From positions 213,761 to 277,760 of the forward strand of contig CAJNDS010002788.1 of the NCBI GenBank assembly GCA_905221605.1: 64,000 bases of DNA, written 5' to 3'. Positions 1-12,728 of the stretch are shown here, piece after piece; positions within the stretch are counted from its first letter, which is position 1, and the number at the start of each line of letters is the position of its first letter. A program made the position numbers and the translations under genes. The notes beneath the pieces were generated by a model that was given only the letters and a program-made list of their open reading frames with translations, was not told the origin of the DNA and ran no database searches. Origin of the DNA: Symbiodinium natans. Taxonomy: Eukaryota > Sar > Dinophyceae > Suessiales > Symbiodiniaceae.

Positions 1-1415
1 CCAAAACTCCGACCCCAGCTTCCGCCCGAAACTGCTACCTTCCCCTTATCCCTCCCCTTCAAGAGCCTTGTCTGAACCTTAAGAAGCCTCAACCCCCTGA
101 AAACCCCTTTGGGCCGCATGCCCCGGCCGCCGACGATGCCGGCGGGGCCACGAGTGCGGGCGGCGTTGAAGCCGTCCGAGGCCGAGGCGGCAAAGCCGGC
201 AAAGCCCCCTGCTGTAGTGGGTTTTGGGGGGCGTCGGGACATCAGCTGGGAGATTCATCGTCAGCGACTTTCATATCCAGGGTTTGAGGTGCCACGGTGA
301 ATAGTTTTCACGGTCCCTTGGGCCGGCTTCTGCAGTTGCATGTCTGCTCATTGACCTGCCTGTATGTGCAAGTGAGTCAGGGGATAGCCAGGCGCTTGGC
401 ATGCCTGTCGCATCAAATTGTGAAGGCTCTCTACAAACCCTAAACGCACACGGCTTAGGGTTCAGGAGTTCACATGGAGATGGCAGGAACCTTGCCGGGC
501 TGAGCGCCGTGCCGTGATCCGAACACGTCAGGAGGTTGAGGAGATGGTCTCGGGAGTTTCCTGTATATATATATATATATATTATGTACGCACAAGTTCT
601 ATATGTGAGTCTAGATGGTGTTCTGCAAGGCATCCGCCTGAAACCAGCTCTTTCCTTCAATAAAAGTTCGCAGATCATCAGTTTTGGCCGTGAGCCACAC
701 GACAGAGGAGGAGCCGCCCAGACCACGGAAGCGAAACGCCGAGGAGCTCCGGTGGGGGAGAGAACTGGCTTGCCCTTGAATTGTAGCTGTCTTCGCCATT
801 TTAGCTGGCATCATGCAAGTGTGAACTGGCTATGCTTTCGGCGCATGCCTGCGTACTGGGTTGCTGGGACATGCCTGCATCCTTTGGCATCCCGATGCAG
901 TTGCTGCCAGCTGCTGACAGTGATGATGACGTGGTGGTGGTGGAGGAAGGCTTTGCAGAGCACTGGACAATCATGAACATGGCACGCGGATACAGCATGC
1001 AGTTGTGCCAAAGCGTTCTAATTTTCCGGCAATTATGTGGTACGTAGATGTAGTATCGCGACGACAATAGCTATACGTACGGTACTGTTTCTTTGGCTGG
1101 GCTGTTGCCCTTCCTAGTAGTTGCTCGCATGTTCCTAAGTAGCGTGCAACTCAGACATTCGGACACGCATGTGCTCCTGACCGTTCGGCATTTTAAGCCC
1201 TAGCCACTACATCACTACAAGCAGTCGGACACTGACGCGGCACCTGGTCCTCCGTCACGATCAAGAACGACCTGACAAGCTTGCCGTGGCTAGTTGTGCT
1301 AGTTTGCCACGGCGACAATGATGCTATTACGCCGCCAACCTACTCTGCTACTCCTATCCTGACGACTACACTACTACTCCTGCTGCTGCCGCTGCTACTA
1401 CTACTACTACTACTG

Positions 1416-1456
<41 letters not shown>

Positions 1457-1461
1457 GCTAG

Positions 1462-1509
<48 letters not shown>

Positions 1510-1800
1510 CACTACTACCACTACTACTACGACGACGACGACTGCTTCGCGACGACGACTACTTCTGCACTTCCTCGGGGTGGCCTGGATTTGAGCTTGA
1601 CGTGCGGTTGTTGCTGTTCCTGCAGGCTGTCAGTGTCGGTGCCTGCGGAGGCATGGGAGGTGCACATGCCAAGAGGATCAGGACTGGCGGGCTTTCAAGG
1701 GGTTCATGTTTTTAGGGTTGAAGTCTTTCTTTTGTTCGTGTGTGTGTGTGTGTTTTTTTTTTTTGAAGTTTCTGAGTTGGTTCATGTTTTTCTTTCTCGG
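1..1800. other. No gene recognised; low-complexity leader region
   Basis: No convincing exon is seen here. An Ala/Pro/Gly-rich stretch at about 109-230 is open in more than one frame and matches no family I know. A short (TA)n run lies at 563-582. An acidic stretch near 905-960 could be an exon but has no independent support. Confidence 0.4.
1362..1545 (+). repeat. (CTA)n trinucleotide microsatellite
   Basis: About 180 bases of nearly pure CTA/TAC repeat, with CTG and CCG interruptions at the start and ACG at the end. It keeps a poly-leucine frame open on the plus strand, which is an artefact of the repeat rather than a gene. Confidence 0.9.
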
Positions 1801-1808
1801 TGTGGCAG

Positions 1809-1877
1809 GAGTGGCTGGACTCGAAGCGCGCGCGGCCCGTGAAGTACACGCCGCCCCACGCCAGGCCCTTCCTCCAG
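1809..1877 (+). CDS. Candidate exon of unidentified gene
   Basis: The stretch follows a pyrimidine-rich tract and CAG, the acceptor pattern seen throughout the window. It reads EWLDSKRARPVKYTPPHARP followed by FLQ and ends in CAG. The mixed composition and basic/aromatic residues look like protein, not repeat. The family is not recognised. It may belong to the same gene as the next few candidate exons, all on the plus strand. Confidence 0.35.
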
Positions 1878-2119
1878 TTTCCTCCTGGATAACCGATAAT
1901 GGAGTAATGAGAATTCACTTTCAAATGCAGAGTATGCTAGGTATCGTTTAAGCTGTTGAAACATACTTGTCCTCTCATGGCAAGATCAGCCCTTGACTCT
2001 GTGAAGCATGTTGGCGGTGCCCATCTCTCTTGCAGCCTCATGATCACTTGATTTGCCTTCAAGCGCGCCTCTTCGGCAAACACCACATGTGAGGCGCGCA
2101 GTGCTGCAGCCGTGCCCTG

Positions 2120-2224
2120 CAGAGCCAAGCGGCTCCACCTGCAGCTGCCTCCGGCGCCATGGCCGATGCACCTGCCAGGCATCGCAGCATCTCCGAAGCC
2201 GTGGGGAAGGTCGTTTCAGAACAG
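2120..2224 (+). CDS. Candidate exon, Ala-rich then helical
   Basis: The reading is open across an Ala/Pro-rich start and then MADAPARHRSISEAVGKVV, ending SEQ at a CAG|GTGAGG donor, which is close to a canonical GT donor. The 5' edge is uncertain. The ATG at 2159 could be a translation start or internal. Family not recognised. Confidence 0.35.
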
Positions 2225-2626
2225 GTGAGGGGGAGAGATTATTGGATCTTTGAGAATTCTGGGATGTGCGTTGGAAATGGTTTTTGTGCAAGGCAACGTT
2301 TTTTTGATAGGCTGGAGTTCGAGGGTTCACGCATCTGTGTTCCGGGGGGCCTCTCCGAAGCCAAAGTGTTGAGGCAGATGACCGCTGGCTTCAGAAGAAG
2401 CGGCGATGCCTGGCTCCGTATGTTCCGCCTTTCCGGCCACTGGGATCAGCACTTTGGATAGTGGCGAGGAGAGTCAGCACCACAGTTGAGCTCCTTGAAC
2501 AGCCAGCGTGTTGCGTTGGGAGCTCATGCTGCGTTGCGAGGCACGCTGCGTAGTGAGCATTCAGCATTCCGCTGCCGCCGCGTCGTCGTAGCGTTTTAAG
2601 CTAGACTGCACAAAGATTCAAGGCAG

Positions 2627-2691
2627 GCTCGCGAGAGCGAGCTGGAGAAGAAGCGGCAGGAGATTGCGGCCAAAGCTGAGGCCGACTCCAG
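2627..2691 (+). CDS. Candidate coiled-coil exon
   Basis: Flanked by GCAG|G and CAG|GG. It reads ARESELEKKRQEIAAKAEA then DSR, a charged Lys/Glu helix with hydrophobic spacing typical of a coiled coil. Its style matches the mini-exons found from 15 kb onward, but membership of that gene is not shown. Confidence 0.45.
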
Positions 2692-2863
2692 GGTTTACAC
2701 TTGGGCGAGGGAAACCCCCCTCTAACGCCATCAGTCCCATAAAGCCTCTTTTTGCCCTACGCGTTGAGACCGCCTTACAAACATAGCACACGCCACGAAA
2801 GCCTCCATCCCTCCCCGCTCCACCCAAAGAAACCAAACAGCGGCTCTTCTTTCGCCTTTTCAG

Positions 2864-2943
2864 GAGGCCGAGCCTCCCCCAGCCGCGGCGCCGAACATCC
2901 GGACCCTGGCGAGGCGCTGGGCCCCACAGCTCGAGCTGCCCGG
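2864..2943 (+). CDS. Candidate exon of unidentified gene
   Basis: It begins right after TTTTCAG and ends at CCCGG|GTGC. It reads EAEPPPAAAPNIRTLARRW followed by APQLELPG: a short Pro/Ala linker, then an apparent helix. No family recognised. The acceptor is strong and the frame has no stop across 80 nt. Confidence 0.4.
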
Positions 2944-3185
2944 GTGCATTTTTGAGTCTTCTTGAGGTTTAGGGTTTAAAGGAGATAGTACGGGGGTTAT
3001 GTCGGAGGTTGAAGGATTCCTTGTAGAAAATTTGGTGAGTGTAGATGTGGGTGCCCTTGAGGGAAGACGGGAAAGTAAAACCCTTCTCAAATTCGGCAAA
3101 ACTTCGGATAAAGTAATTTGGGGTACTTTGCGAAATACCCATGTAGGTTCATAGTGTGAGGTTGAGGGTTGCTGGAGGAGGCTAG

Positions 3186-3227
3186 GATCCGGCAGCTCAT
3201 CGGAGAACGGCAGGATGCAACTGCAAG
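3186..3227 (+). CDS. Candidate mini-exon (IRQLIGERQDATAR)
   Basis: A 42 nt stretch bounded by CTAG|G and GCAAG|GCGC reads IRQLIGERQDATAR. The short length, AG|G on both sides and GC donor match the intron style of the confidently identified genes in this window. Function unknown. Confidence 0.35.
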
Positions 3228-3434
3228 GCGCGCATAGAAGAAGGAAGCCCATCGCGCTGATGCGCGCAGGAGGCCCGGAAATCCCCCCAAAGCTGCCTTC
3301 ACGCGCGCAATGTGAAGAACGATTGTCACGAACCCCCTGAGCGAAATCTCGAAAATCTCGAAAGGAAAAAGAGCGATTTTTTAGCCCTTGATGTGGCAAG
3401 GAATCTCGGGCGCTTCCGCTTCAACCCTCTGCAG

Positions 3435-3489
3435 ATCGAGGGCAGCATCTTGCTCAACGAGCCGGGCACCGAGGCCCGGCCCCACGCAG
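3435..3489 (+). CDS. Candidate exon (IEGSILLNEPGTEARPHA)
   Basis: It follows CTCTGCAG and ends at CGCAG|GAC. It reads IEGSILLNEPGTEARPHA, a protein-like composition unlike the flanks. It may belong to the same unidentified gene as the exons at 2864 and 4587. No family can be named. Confidence 0.35.
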
Positions 3490-4586
3490 GACAAGACGCA
3501 GTTTTCAAAGGGGCCTCTTCTACGTGTTAATTTGAGAAATAGAGGTCTTCAGTGTATGGTGTAGACACAGCAGATTTCATCATCGCGCATGCCTACATGA
3601 AATGGAATGGTAAAGCAACCTGGCGGAGCCTCCCTGCTGAGCTGAAGAGCCCTGAGGCCGAATGTACAGAGTCGGCCTTCCGGTGCCAAGGGCTCAAGGC
3701 CCTGCCAGTGGTGCAGTCGGGCAGCTACCAGTTTGAGGCGCGCGCTTCTTTCCTCTTTGATGCAGGGCGTCCAGCTTGCTTGGATACTTTTTGCTTGGCA
3801 GTTTGGGTATCAGCAGGAGCTTGTGGGTGCGCTTCTTTGTGTGGCAGGTAGAGCTGCTCCGAAGCTGCGAGCTGGCTGTGGGCTGGAGTGGTGCCATGTC
3901 GCTGGCCACGGCGTGGGACCACCAGGACTCCCGGGATTCTGCAGTGCCATAGCCACGGACATGAGAAGGCAACGCTTTCAGTATTGGGTCTGCTCGCCGT
4001 TCAGTCATTGGTGTGGCGACGCGCAGAGACTTCGATGAATGAGCCACGTCTGTCAAGTTTTGCAACAGCGTGAGCAGCGTGTCAGCTACAATCTTTCTGC
4101 CTTGACTGTCCACTGTCTGTCGTCTTTGCCTGTTCTTCCCTATACGCATCGCCTTGCCCCTGCCCGATTTGGCTGTTGACAAGAGTCCCGAGTGCTGACC
4201 TTCCAGTTGTACATCCCCGTGGCCTTCCGCCGTTGTTTCTTGATGCCGCTCCCTCGACGGATGGCTCTCGAAGCTGATGAATTCAGGTTGATTACGGGAC
4301 TCTTCGATAGACTCGACATGCAGAATAGACAAGTCTAGAGTAGCTTAGTAGCTGCGTAGCTCCAAGATGGCTGCAGAAAGATGTCGGACTCGTCCTCGTG
4401 ATGTTTGCATCAAATGCCAAATGTTCTTATCTGGGCAAGCATGCTGAACAAACTCACCCTGTTGAATCGCCCCGCTGGATGCTGAGCGGCCCACACCGAA
4501 AGATTCCTCCCGCACTGTTGAGCGCTATTGAGCGCACACATTTAATGAAGCCCGGTTATCGCCAATGAACCGAAGTCTGCCTGCAG

Positions 4587-4702
4587 GCTTTCGGCTACTC
4601 CTCCGATGCGCGAGCCATCCACAACAGCGAGGCATGGGGGGGATATGAAAAGAAGCTCCATATGCCACTCCTGGAGCCCGACGCTCCCAAGAAGCATAGG
4701 AG
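4587..4702 (+). CDS. Well-supported exon of unidentified conserved-looking protein
   Basis: A 116 nt exon bounded by CTGCAG|G and an AGGAG|GTATGC donor (GT). It reads AFGYSSDARAIHNSEAWGG, then YEKKLHMPLLEPDAP, then KKHRR. The density of Trp, Tyr, His and charged residues and the clean splice edges make it the best coding candidate in the first 15 kb. The basic end suggests a nucleic-acid-associated protein, but that is a guess. I could not match it to a family. Confidence 0.5.
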
Positions 4703-4906
4703 GTATGCTTCTCCAAGGGCCGGGGCTCTATCTTGGCCTTGGCTTCGGGGTTTGTCAGCTTTCTTCGTTGTTCCTTTGCGCGGCCGTTCAAGCACTCTTG
4801 CGCGCATGGCCCGGCCAGGCCGAAGCATTTGGACTTCCTTTCGGACAGGTTCGGCGCTTATCCACTTGTTACGTTTATACGGGACACCACTGTTTGGCCT
4901 TTCTGT

Positions 4907-5040
4907 GCTCTGAGAGCATTGCTCTGAGAGCATTGCTCTGAGAGCATTGCTCTGAGAGCATTGCTCTGAGAGCATTGCTCTGAGAGCATTGCTCTGAGAG
5001 CATTGCTCTGAGAGCATTGCTCTGAGAGCATTGCTCTGAG
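4907..5040 (+). repeat. 14-bp tandem repeat, nine full copies plus a partial
   Basis: Perfect or near-perfect units of GCTCTGAGAGCATT run from 4907, with the last unit truncated before CATCGCC. No spacers of variable sequence lie between units, so it is a minisatellite and not a CRISPR array. Confidence 0.95.
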
Positions 5041-5049
5041 CATCGCCTT

Positions 5050-8000
5050 GGGGGGCCTGTTTTGGGCAGGCAGGAGACGTCGTCGGTGCCACGGTGAGAT
5101 GGGCCCGTCGCTCAGGGGGAGGAACGAGCTTGGACTAAAGAGTCAAGAGGGAGCGTGGAGCCTGCCCCGAGGACTCCCGGAAGGTGGCGATCTCCTTCGC
5201 GCTGAACGGACGGGACTTGGGTGCGGGGCCCAAAGGGGACGTCGAAGGTGCTCTGTGACCTTCAGATCCGGCTTGGCACGTGGTCTCAGCTTCTGAAACC
5301 CTCTGAAACCCCCGAAGCTTGTGGAATTGTGGAACTTCCCAAATACGACCCAATGGCAGTTACAAGTGATAGCACCCCATCGCCTCCCAGGCGTGGCCTT
5401 TGAGTATGGCAGTGAGGCCCTGCATCCGAAAGAAACCCCAGGAAATCCTATTGCATTTGTTTTTTTCGCGCCGGGCTTCTCTTGGCCTAGTCGCAGACCT
5501 CGCGTCGCATCCAGGGCATGTTGGACAAGATTGCCTCCCGAGCTTGCATAAGGATTATATATAATTTGGAGGGTTGGAGGTACATGATGGTTCTTGTGAT
5601 GGTTCTTGTCAAGGGAATGGTCCTGGCTCCCTTGTTTTGTGCGATGGCAAGTACTTCGAAGCCGGACACGTCGCGCCCCGACTCCCTCACAACAGATCTT
5701 AAAGGAGGGCGCGGTCGGTTTTTGGGTTTAGGCGATGTCGGGTTTTCCAGGGTGTATTGTAAAAAAGATTGAAAAAGCCAGCCGCCTAAACCCCAAACTC
5801 GAAGTCCATCCAACTCCCTTCTGCCACTTGGCTCAACAGCGGCAGTGTCATCGCACGCGGCGCTCTGGCACTGTCAGCCTTCCCTTGATTACAGGCATCG
5901 GGGGCATCGGGAGTGGGTGGGCGGAGTGGCAGGTTCGAAGTTCTGAGTCCCCCTTCGAGTCGGCGCAGGATATCCATTCTTCACGCTTTGCGCGCTGGCG
6001 TCGCTCCTCCCTCTTGGAGGCCGGTTTCTGGGCTCCTGGAGCTCATGTCAACGTCTGGAATCTTGGAGCATCTGCCAGGCGGGCCGGCTCAACTACCATC
6101 GGAAACACGGCCGGATTTCTGAACCTCTGAACTTCTGAGGCCGGAGAAGCGTCAGACATGTCAGATGAGTCAGATGATGTCAGAAGGTGGCAGATTTTCA
6201 TCTGCAGGCTCGGGCTGTAAGAACGCCCGTTCCCATGGGGGCCGTGAAGGTGCCGAAGGTGCCGGGAGGGGGGGAGAAATTTGGGAAAAAGAACACGATT
6301 TTGAGTCTGAGCTGCACAAACATGCTCTTCGGTATTCTGAACCCGCCGAATCCGCCCCAGCTTGCCAGGGAGGTCCGTGCATGTTGGTTTTTGCTTGCCT
6401 GGTCGTGGCAAGCCTCAACATCACGACCGCCGAAGCGTGCTCTGGCTTGCAACTTGGAATGTCCTTTGCGTGCTCACCGCTGTGCCTAGACAGACGGCTG
6501 CGCACCAGAGCCAGCTGACCCCGCCTCTTGTTCTCTCTCTCCGACTCTCTGTCTGCATCCCACAGTTGAGAGGTACGGCCTACCGGCTACCAACTTTGGG
6601 GGTCTTTCGAGCACCTCTGGCAGCCTCAATCGTTTTGTATCGGTTTGTAGTTTCTAGTATAGCACGGCTCCACATAATTTCAGAGAGCGGAAGCACTGGC
6701 TTCAGCGGATGCTGGAGTCTGCCATGAGACTCCTGTGCAGGCAGTCTTTGCGTCAAAGGTTGAGATTGTCTCTTCGCCGGCTCCGCATTTAACAGCGGTG
6801 CTCGGATTCGGGATTGCTGATGAGCTGTTGCAAGCCGTACTTTCCCGTCCTGTGGAGCTCTCTCTCCCTCTGCCTCTCCCTTCCTCCTTTGACTGCTCTC
6901 CCTGGCTTCCGCTCCTTCTTCTTCCCTCAGCTGGTTCGTTCTTTCTGCAGAGTTGACGTATCCGCGCGTTTCTTTCTGTCGTTCGTCTTCCTCTCTCCTT
7001 CTCTCAAGTCCCCCCGTTCTCAGGTCTCACCTTAGTGACAGCCTCGGTAGAACAGCATCCCAGGCTTCCTCTCCGGGCCCATCAGCGACTGTTGCTCACC
7101 CGCCTGCGCTTCTCCCACGAGCTGCCGGGCAGCATGGGGGAGATGATTCCAATGATGGGGGAGATGATGGCGAAATCGGATGGTTCTCGGAGTTTGGTTC
7201 GAGGAGCAAGTTGCATCTGTGGCTTTTGTTTTTTTTTGGGGGGTGGCCGAGTATCGGGCCCGAGCTAGAGTCGACTTTGAGTCGCACTCCCACTCCGACA
7301 CTCCCAGAAGATTTAGATTATTAGATTGATTAGATTTCCGAGTTTTGATGCAGAGCGCAGAGCTCAGGTTTGCTGACTATTGCTGGAGTTGGCTTTCTAG
7401 CTGGCGGCGCGTTGACCATCAGACCCCTGCCTGCACCTGCGGCCTGTGACCTTGACTTCGAAGCTCATCGCTTGAAGAATCTTCAGGAGTCTCTTGTCCA
7501 CGCAGCCACGCCCACAATGTTGGGAGGGGCTTCTGTAATTGATTCGAAGTGTCGGCCCCACGTCTCGACATCCCCTCTCTCCCAGATCCTATTCAACTCA
7601 AAGACATCCTGAGACTCTGCCTTCAGCCAAATGGGCATCATGGGCAGCACAGCCTTGGGAAGTACTCGTCCCAAGAGCTCCGGTTCGCCCTGAGGTGATC
7701 CACTTGCTTCTGTACTCCTCACAGTGTCGGGCTGAGATGGGCTGAGGATGGCGTGTTTTGATGCAAAGGTCAGTGTAAAACTGTCGTAGTTGTGAGGCTT
7801 GGCCCAGGGCTTCGGTCTTCGCACGTGCACTGATGCACTCACGCAGCGTGTGGCAATTTGGTCATCCCATGTGCTGCAGCGAAGTGCGCTTGTAGTCAGC
7901 AAGCCGTCCCCAGCACGATGTGTGCATTGAGGCCTTATGACGAATGGCTGAGCTCAATGATGGGTATCTGAGTGGCTCGTTCGGTGCCAACAACTCAGAA

Positions 8001-11000
8001 TCCTCAGATATGGCGCATGAAAACAAAAAGAAGAACGGCGCGGAATCCACGGAACCCGTGGAATCCATAGCCCGGTGGCCCTCGCTTGGCGGGAGGTCTG
8101 AATCACTGAACCTCGCTTAGGTGCACATGGGATTTGTAAATCGAAGCCTAAGCCTTTTGCTAATGTGCGGAAGGGAGGATCATTGAAGCTTTTGCGATCA
8201 GCGAGGCTCCCGCGAGCGACACATACCCACCTAGCAGGACCTACATAGCTGAGGGGGGTGGCTGTTGTGCCAAACGCACACGCATGCACGTTGCATCGGA
8301 AACCCCACCCCAAAAAAGAAAGCCACAGCGCCAAATCCGCCCTCTTTGCAGAGAGCTTGAGTTTAGATTCGCACGGCGCCGGAACTTAGCTTCGCTTCCA
8401 CAGGGCTGTCTTTGGACAAAATTCAAGGCATGCCCTTTCGAATGCTCACCTCCCCCAGTATGGTTGTATTCAGGCCGATGATACTGCGCACTACCTCCGT
8501 TCTGGGGGATGACCGATGTGTCACGTGTGAGCTCGGGGCGAACCATCTCGGTAGGTCTTAGATTTCTATGATTCGTTTTGTGCCTCTTGAAGTGGACTCC
8601 AAACAAGCAACGTCTAAGGCTCCGTTCATGGCATGACATCGCTGTTCCACCCTTGCGGGATCCACTGGAGGCAGTAGCTCAGGAGCCATGACCACCGCCA
8701 TCAGAAGACTTGTCTAACCGAAGTCTGATCAAGTGCGCAAATCTCCAGACCTCGGCATCTAGATTCATCTAGTCTCGCATCCGGAAAGGGATGATCGACT
8801 TCTAAACGAGGCGTAGTTTGCTTGCACCCCTGCCCCTCCCTGACTCGCAGCTACACCATCAGCTCCACTCCTTGAAGCTTTGCGTTCCATCTGTGCAATG
8901 CAGTCCGATGCACTGCTTAAGTTGAGCTTTCTTATAGCCCCCCCTTTTTTCTGCAACCCTTCTCATCAAGTCATCCAAAAGCATCGTCTCCACTTCGCTG
9001 GCAGGTCTTGGCCTCTATTCGTTTCAATCATCCCTGGCCAGGGGTGAGAATTTTCAGCCCATTTCAGACAAATAACACCCCAAACGGTTTTACCAATCGG
9101 CCCTACAAGCCCTCCAAAGTTCTCAAGGAATCCCCGCGATGCTTAGATCCATAAGCCCCAGTGAACTCTTACTGTAGAGATCCGCTCTCATCCTTGGAGG
9201 TTCTGGTTTTTCTCAGGTCATGTGGGCCGGCGAAGTCGTGGCAAAAGCATGGCCTGCGTGGACTGGCCTCCGTTAGTCAAAGCAAGTCTAGCTTCAGGGG
9301 TTCCTCATCGGATTCTGTAGGGAACTCTTTTTCCGCTGTGGCTTAGGGGCTCGAAAAGCCCCCCCCCCCCGACCGACGAGTGTGAACATCGATCCCAAGT
9401 GGCAAGTTCAACAGCCCAGAGAATGGTCCTGCACAAAACTGAGCGCAGTGCCGGGAGCAGGTACTCGCATCATGTCTTCTTTTGTCTGAACTCTTGATTT
9501 GGTTTCTCGAATTTTCTTGTTTTTACACAGGGGCCTTGTGGGGTTTTTTAGAGGAGGGCCGATGGAAGGAGGACAGCTGCGGCTGCGGGGCGCTTTGCGC
9601 AAGCAAGCAGCCTCGCATCTGAGCCTTAATGCGCCTCCTGGCAAAAGGGTGCGCGGCACTTTATGGACCCCGACTTTCACATGCTTGGCTGTTGCAGCCT
9701 GTTCCGGGCTCGGCTCGCCAGTATTGTGCCAGTATATGTGCCCTTATGTGCCCTTAAGTACCTGAACCCTAGCCTATAATTTTCGTTCAGAGCGGTCCCC
9801 ACGGCTGATGCCGAAGCTGCGGGCTGGGCTCGCAGAATGCTGACCTCTGTAGAAGCATCATGAGTCGTCATGGAGTGGCGAAGGTCTTACTTGCTTTTGG
9901 TCGCCGTCACGTGACGTGACTATGGTGATTGCCGGATGCCATAAAGCTGGCACTGCGTCGGTTTTGAGATTTTGGTGTTTTCCTCCATTATGGGGCCATG
10001 GCGAGAGGTAGTGAGAGAGATCGACAAAATCAGTCAGAGCGTGCAAGAGTGGCCAAAAACAGGCCGACAGAGCCGCGGTGTTCACTCCCCGGGCACCCGT
10101 GTGGGTGTTCATAGCGCAACGGTGGATCCCCCGAATCGCCTTTTCTGAAATCAGCTGAGCTGCGGGTTTGAGAGGCCGAGCCTGCGATCCCGCTGCAGCC
10201 GCAGGCCAGTTTCATGCGGCTTCATGCGGTTTCAGTACCCTTTTCGTCGATGGTTCTCCGCCCTTGTCTTTGTACTGGACTCTGCGGCAGGTCATGCAGC
10301 TGGCCTCAGGCCAAGTTCAAGGGCATTTCACCCCCTATGTTTGGCTTCGCTGGTGGCCTTTCGGGGCCAGCTTTGCTTCTTCTGCTTTTAGGTTTTTGGC
10401 CGCGTTCTAAGTCAACAAAAGATGAACGCACCTTCACTTGTGAAGATTATGATACTCGTACATATGCAAAGATGACACATGCGCTCATTTTCTGTTTCTT
10501 CGAAGAGGCCTTCCCTTGCACGTCCGCCTGCGGGGCACAGCGACCTCCTCTCTGGCCTTCCCGCAGGCAGAGCTGGGTGAAGCGGTAGAAACTTGTCTGG
10601 TACAGAGGGCGTGTGCGCGCACGCCGATGCTGTGTATTTCAAGGATTCATGCTACACTGCTCGCTACATCAGACTTCTTTTGCGCACTCTCACAACAAAC
10701 TGCTGTCCGTTTCTGGCTCTTCCTCCATCTCATCTGATGCTCCATCGTCCAAGCCGCCCACTTCATACATACTTTCTGTTGCTGTAGTATTGGTATTGGA
10801 ATACTAACTAATACAAGTATAAGTAGCAAGGTGTGTGTGTGTGTATATCTATATATGTATATACATAGTCAAGAGTCAAGCCCCTAAACCCGACCCGCCC
10901 TGAAATGCACCGCCAACTCCGAAGTCTCCTTGGGAACTCCTAGGGCCATTCTAGGGCCTTCTAAGCGCTTGCAGGGGTAAGTGCAGCAAGTTCGAGGGTT

Positions 11001-11150
11001 CGAGGCACCGAGCACCTTCAACTTGAGGCTGAATCGGAGGTCCAGTCCTGGGCACTTGCTCCATCTCAAGCCTGTTTGATCTTCAGAGCAGATTCCCAAT
11101 TCAGGCGCAAAAGCACAAAGGCTCAGAGGCACTTGATTGAGTGCTCTTCT
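5050..11150. other. Long stretch without recognisable genes
   Basis: Short frames are open on both strands, but none gives a recognisable domain or a run of AG|G-bounded exons. It contains TTTAGG and CCCTAA-like fragments (near 5730 and 9770), small homopolymers (poly-C near 9360) and a short (GT)n/(TA)n cluster near 10830-10865. A possible helical mini-exon is AELGEAVETCLVQ near 10567-10605. Probably intergenic DNA or long introns. Confidence 0.4.
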
Positions 11151-11154
11151 CCAG

Positions 11155-11223
11155 GTCGGCGTCCAACCACTGGCCGCCGTGAAGGAGGTCGACTTCTGCC
11201 CCTTCAGCCGGGCAGTCTCGGAG
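11155..11223 (+). CDS. Candidate exon of unidentified gene
   Basis: A 69 nt in-phase stretch between CTCCAG|G and GAG|GCGG. It reads VGVQPLAAVKEVDFCPFSRA then VSE. Both edges fit the dominant GC-AG intron style. No family recognised. Confidence 0.4.
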
Positions 11224-11279
11224 GCGGCATGTTTTGCTTCTTCTTTTTTCTCTGGATGAAGATCAGTTCTCTTTTTTCG

Positions 11280-11282
<3 letters not shown>

Positions 11283-11336
<54 letters not shown>

Positions 11337-11502
11337 GCTCGTGCTCTCTCGCGCTCTCTCGCTCCCTCTCGCTCTCTCTCGCTCGTGCTCTCTCGCGCTC
11401 TCTCGCTCTCTCTCTCTCTCTCTCTCCCTCTCTCTCTCTCTCCCTCTCTCTCTCGCTCTCTCTCTTTCTCTCTCCCTCTCTCTCTCGCTCTCTGTCTTTC
11501 TC
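11283..11502 (+). repeat. (CT)n microsatellite with CTCG interruptions
   Basis: About 220 bases of CT dinucleotides broken by CTCG, CTCC and CTTT steps. It keeps poly-Ser/Leu frames open on the plus strand and Arg/Glu frames on the minus strand, none of which are genes. Confidence 0.95.
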
Positions 11503-11928
11503 TTTGTGTCGGTGATTGAAAGAGAGTGGGAGTTTGGTTGAGGGGTTGGGTTCTCTCACGTTCTCTCTCTCCTTCTCTTTTGGCAGAGATTTCTCGGCGG
11601 CCTGGCGCGGGGAAGTCTGGGGGGGGGGCTCCTTTCAGTTGCAGTTGGGGTATGGTGCACTGAATGTGGGGGCAGGGTGCAGTTTTTGTTGCTGCGGAGG
11701 GTGCAGGCAGCACTTAATTAACCTTTTGAGGCATCGACGGAGCGAGTCGCGGCGCTGATAACGGAGGACGCTGGCTGCAGCGCGATGCATCTGCATCTGC
11801 ATATACATATACACGCACGCATACATACATTCCTGTGTCTTGCGGTCTTGCGGTCTTGCGGTCTTGGGGTCTTGGGCGTCCCGGAAGGCATGATGCGTTC
11901 TTGCTTAGAGGAGGCCGAGGAGGCATAG

Positions 11929-11970
11929 GACAGGCTCAAGGAGAGTTTGACTCAGGACCAGCTTCAAGCC
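11929..11970 (+). CDS. Possible coiled-coil mini-exon
   Basis: After GCATAG|G the frame reads DRLKESLTQDQLQ, a helical charged segment. The donor side is not clear because the frame stays open beyond it. Weak on its own. Confidence 0.25.
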
Positions 11971-12691
11971 TTTCATGTTCCAGATGCCCACGTGGCCGGG
12001 GCCCAACATCCTTTGCAATCCTCGAAGCCGTGCCTCTAAATTCGTACGTTCCCAAGAAAGCTCGTGATGCAACATAGCTGGTCCTTGAGTGCCGAGGTGG
12101 AGCTCTACGACTTGCCAGAAGGCGGGCTGCTGGGGCACCTTCCCTCCCAAGTATCCCTACTCAGTCCGCCCGCGGCATCCTCTAACGAACCCCAGATCAG
12201 CCCAAATCAGCAGCGTGATGCCGCCAGGCCCGGCTAGAGGTGCAGACAACGGCCACACGCGGTCGAGGTGAGCCATCCAGGGTTGGGTTTGAAGATGCGT
12301 GGGGAAGTCCCCCCCACAACAAGAACCAGAAGAAGGACCCTCCGAAGAACCCCGGCCCCCCCACACAAAATAATAATCAGATGGCTGGCCGCCTGCCTGG
12401 CGCAGCAGCTGTCGCTGCCGAAGCGGGTGGCCTTAGAAAATCGTGGCATGAGGGCAACTACCTTGTGCATATTCGTGCTGGCCACGCACAGAAAACTTCC
12501 GAACTTGAACTTGGGAACCAGGCCTCGTCACGAAAGACGCACAGCTTTGGCACAGCTTCCCGATGCTTGGAAATCTCAACGTTGGCAGAGTCGGCCTCGG
12601 AGTCTCACCGAGGCCCTCCTGGCCAAGCTCTGTTTGCGTCCGGGAAACTTCGGAGGGGGCCTCCACTGCCGTGGCAGCGCTGCGGAGGCTG

Positions 12692-12694
12692 CGC

Positions 12695-12728
<34 letters not shown>

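Noticed and set aside
1281-1715. 144-codon poly-leucine frame
   Set aside because: Entirely due to the (CTA)n microsatellite.
4907-5040. CRISPR-like regular repeat
   Set aside because: Units are contiguous without unique spacers, and the host is eukaryotic.
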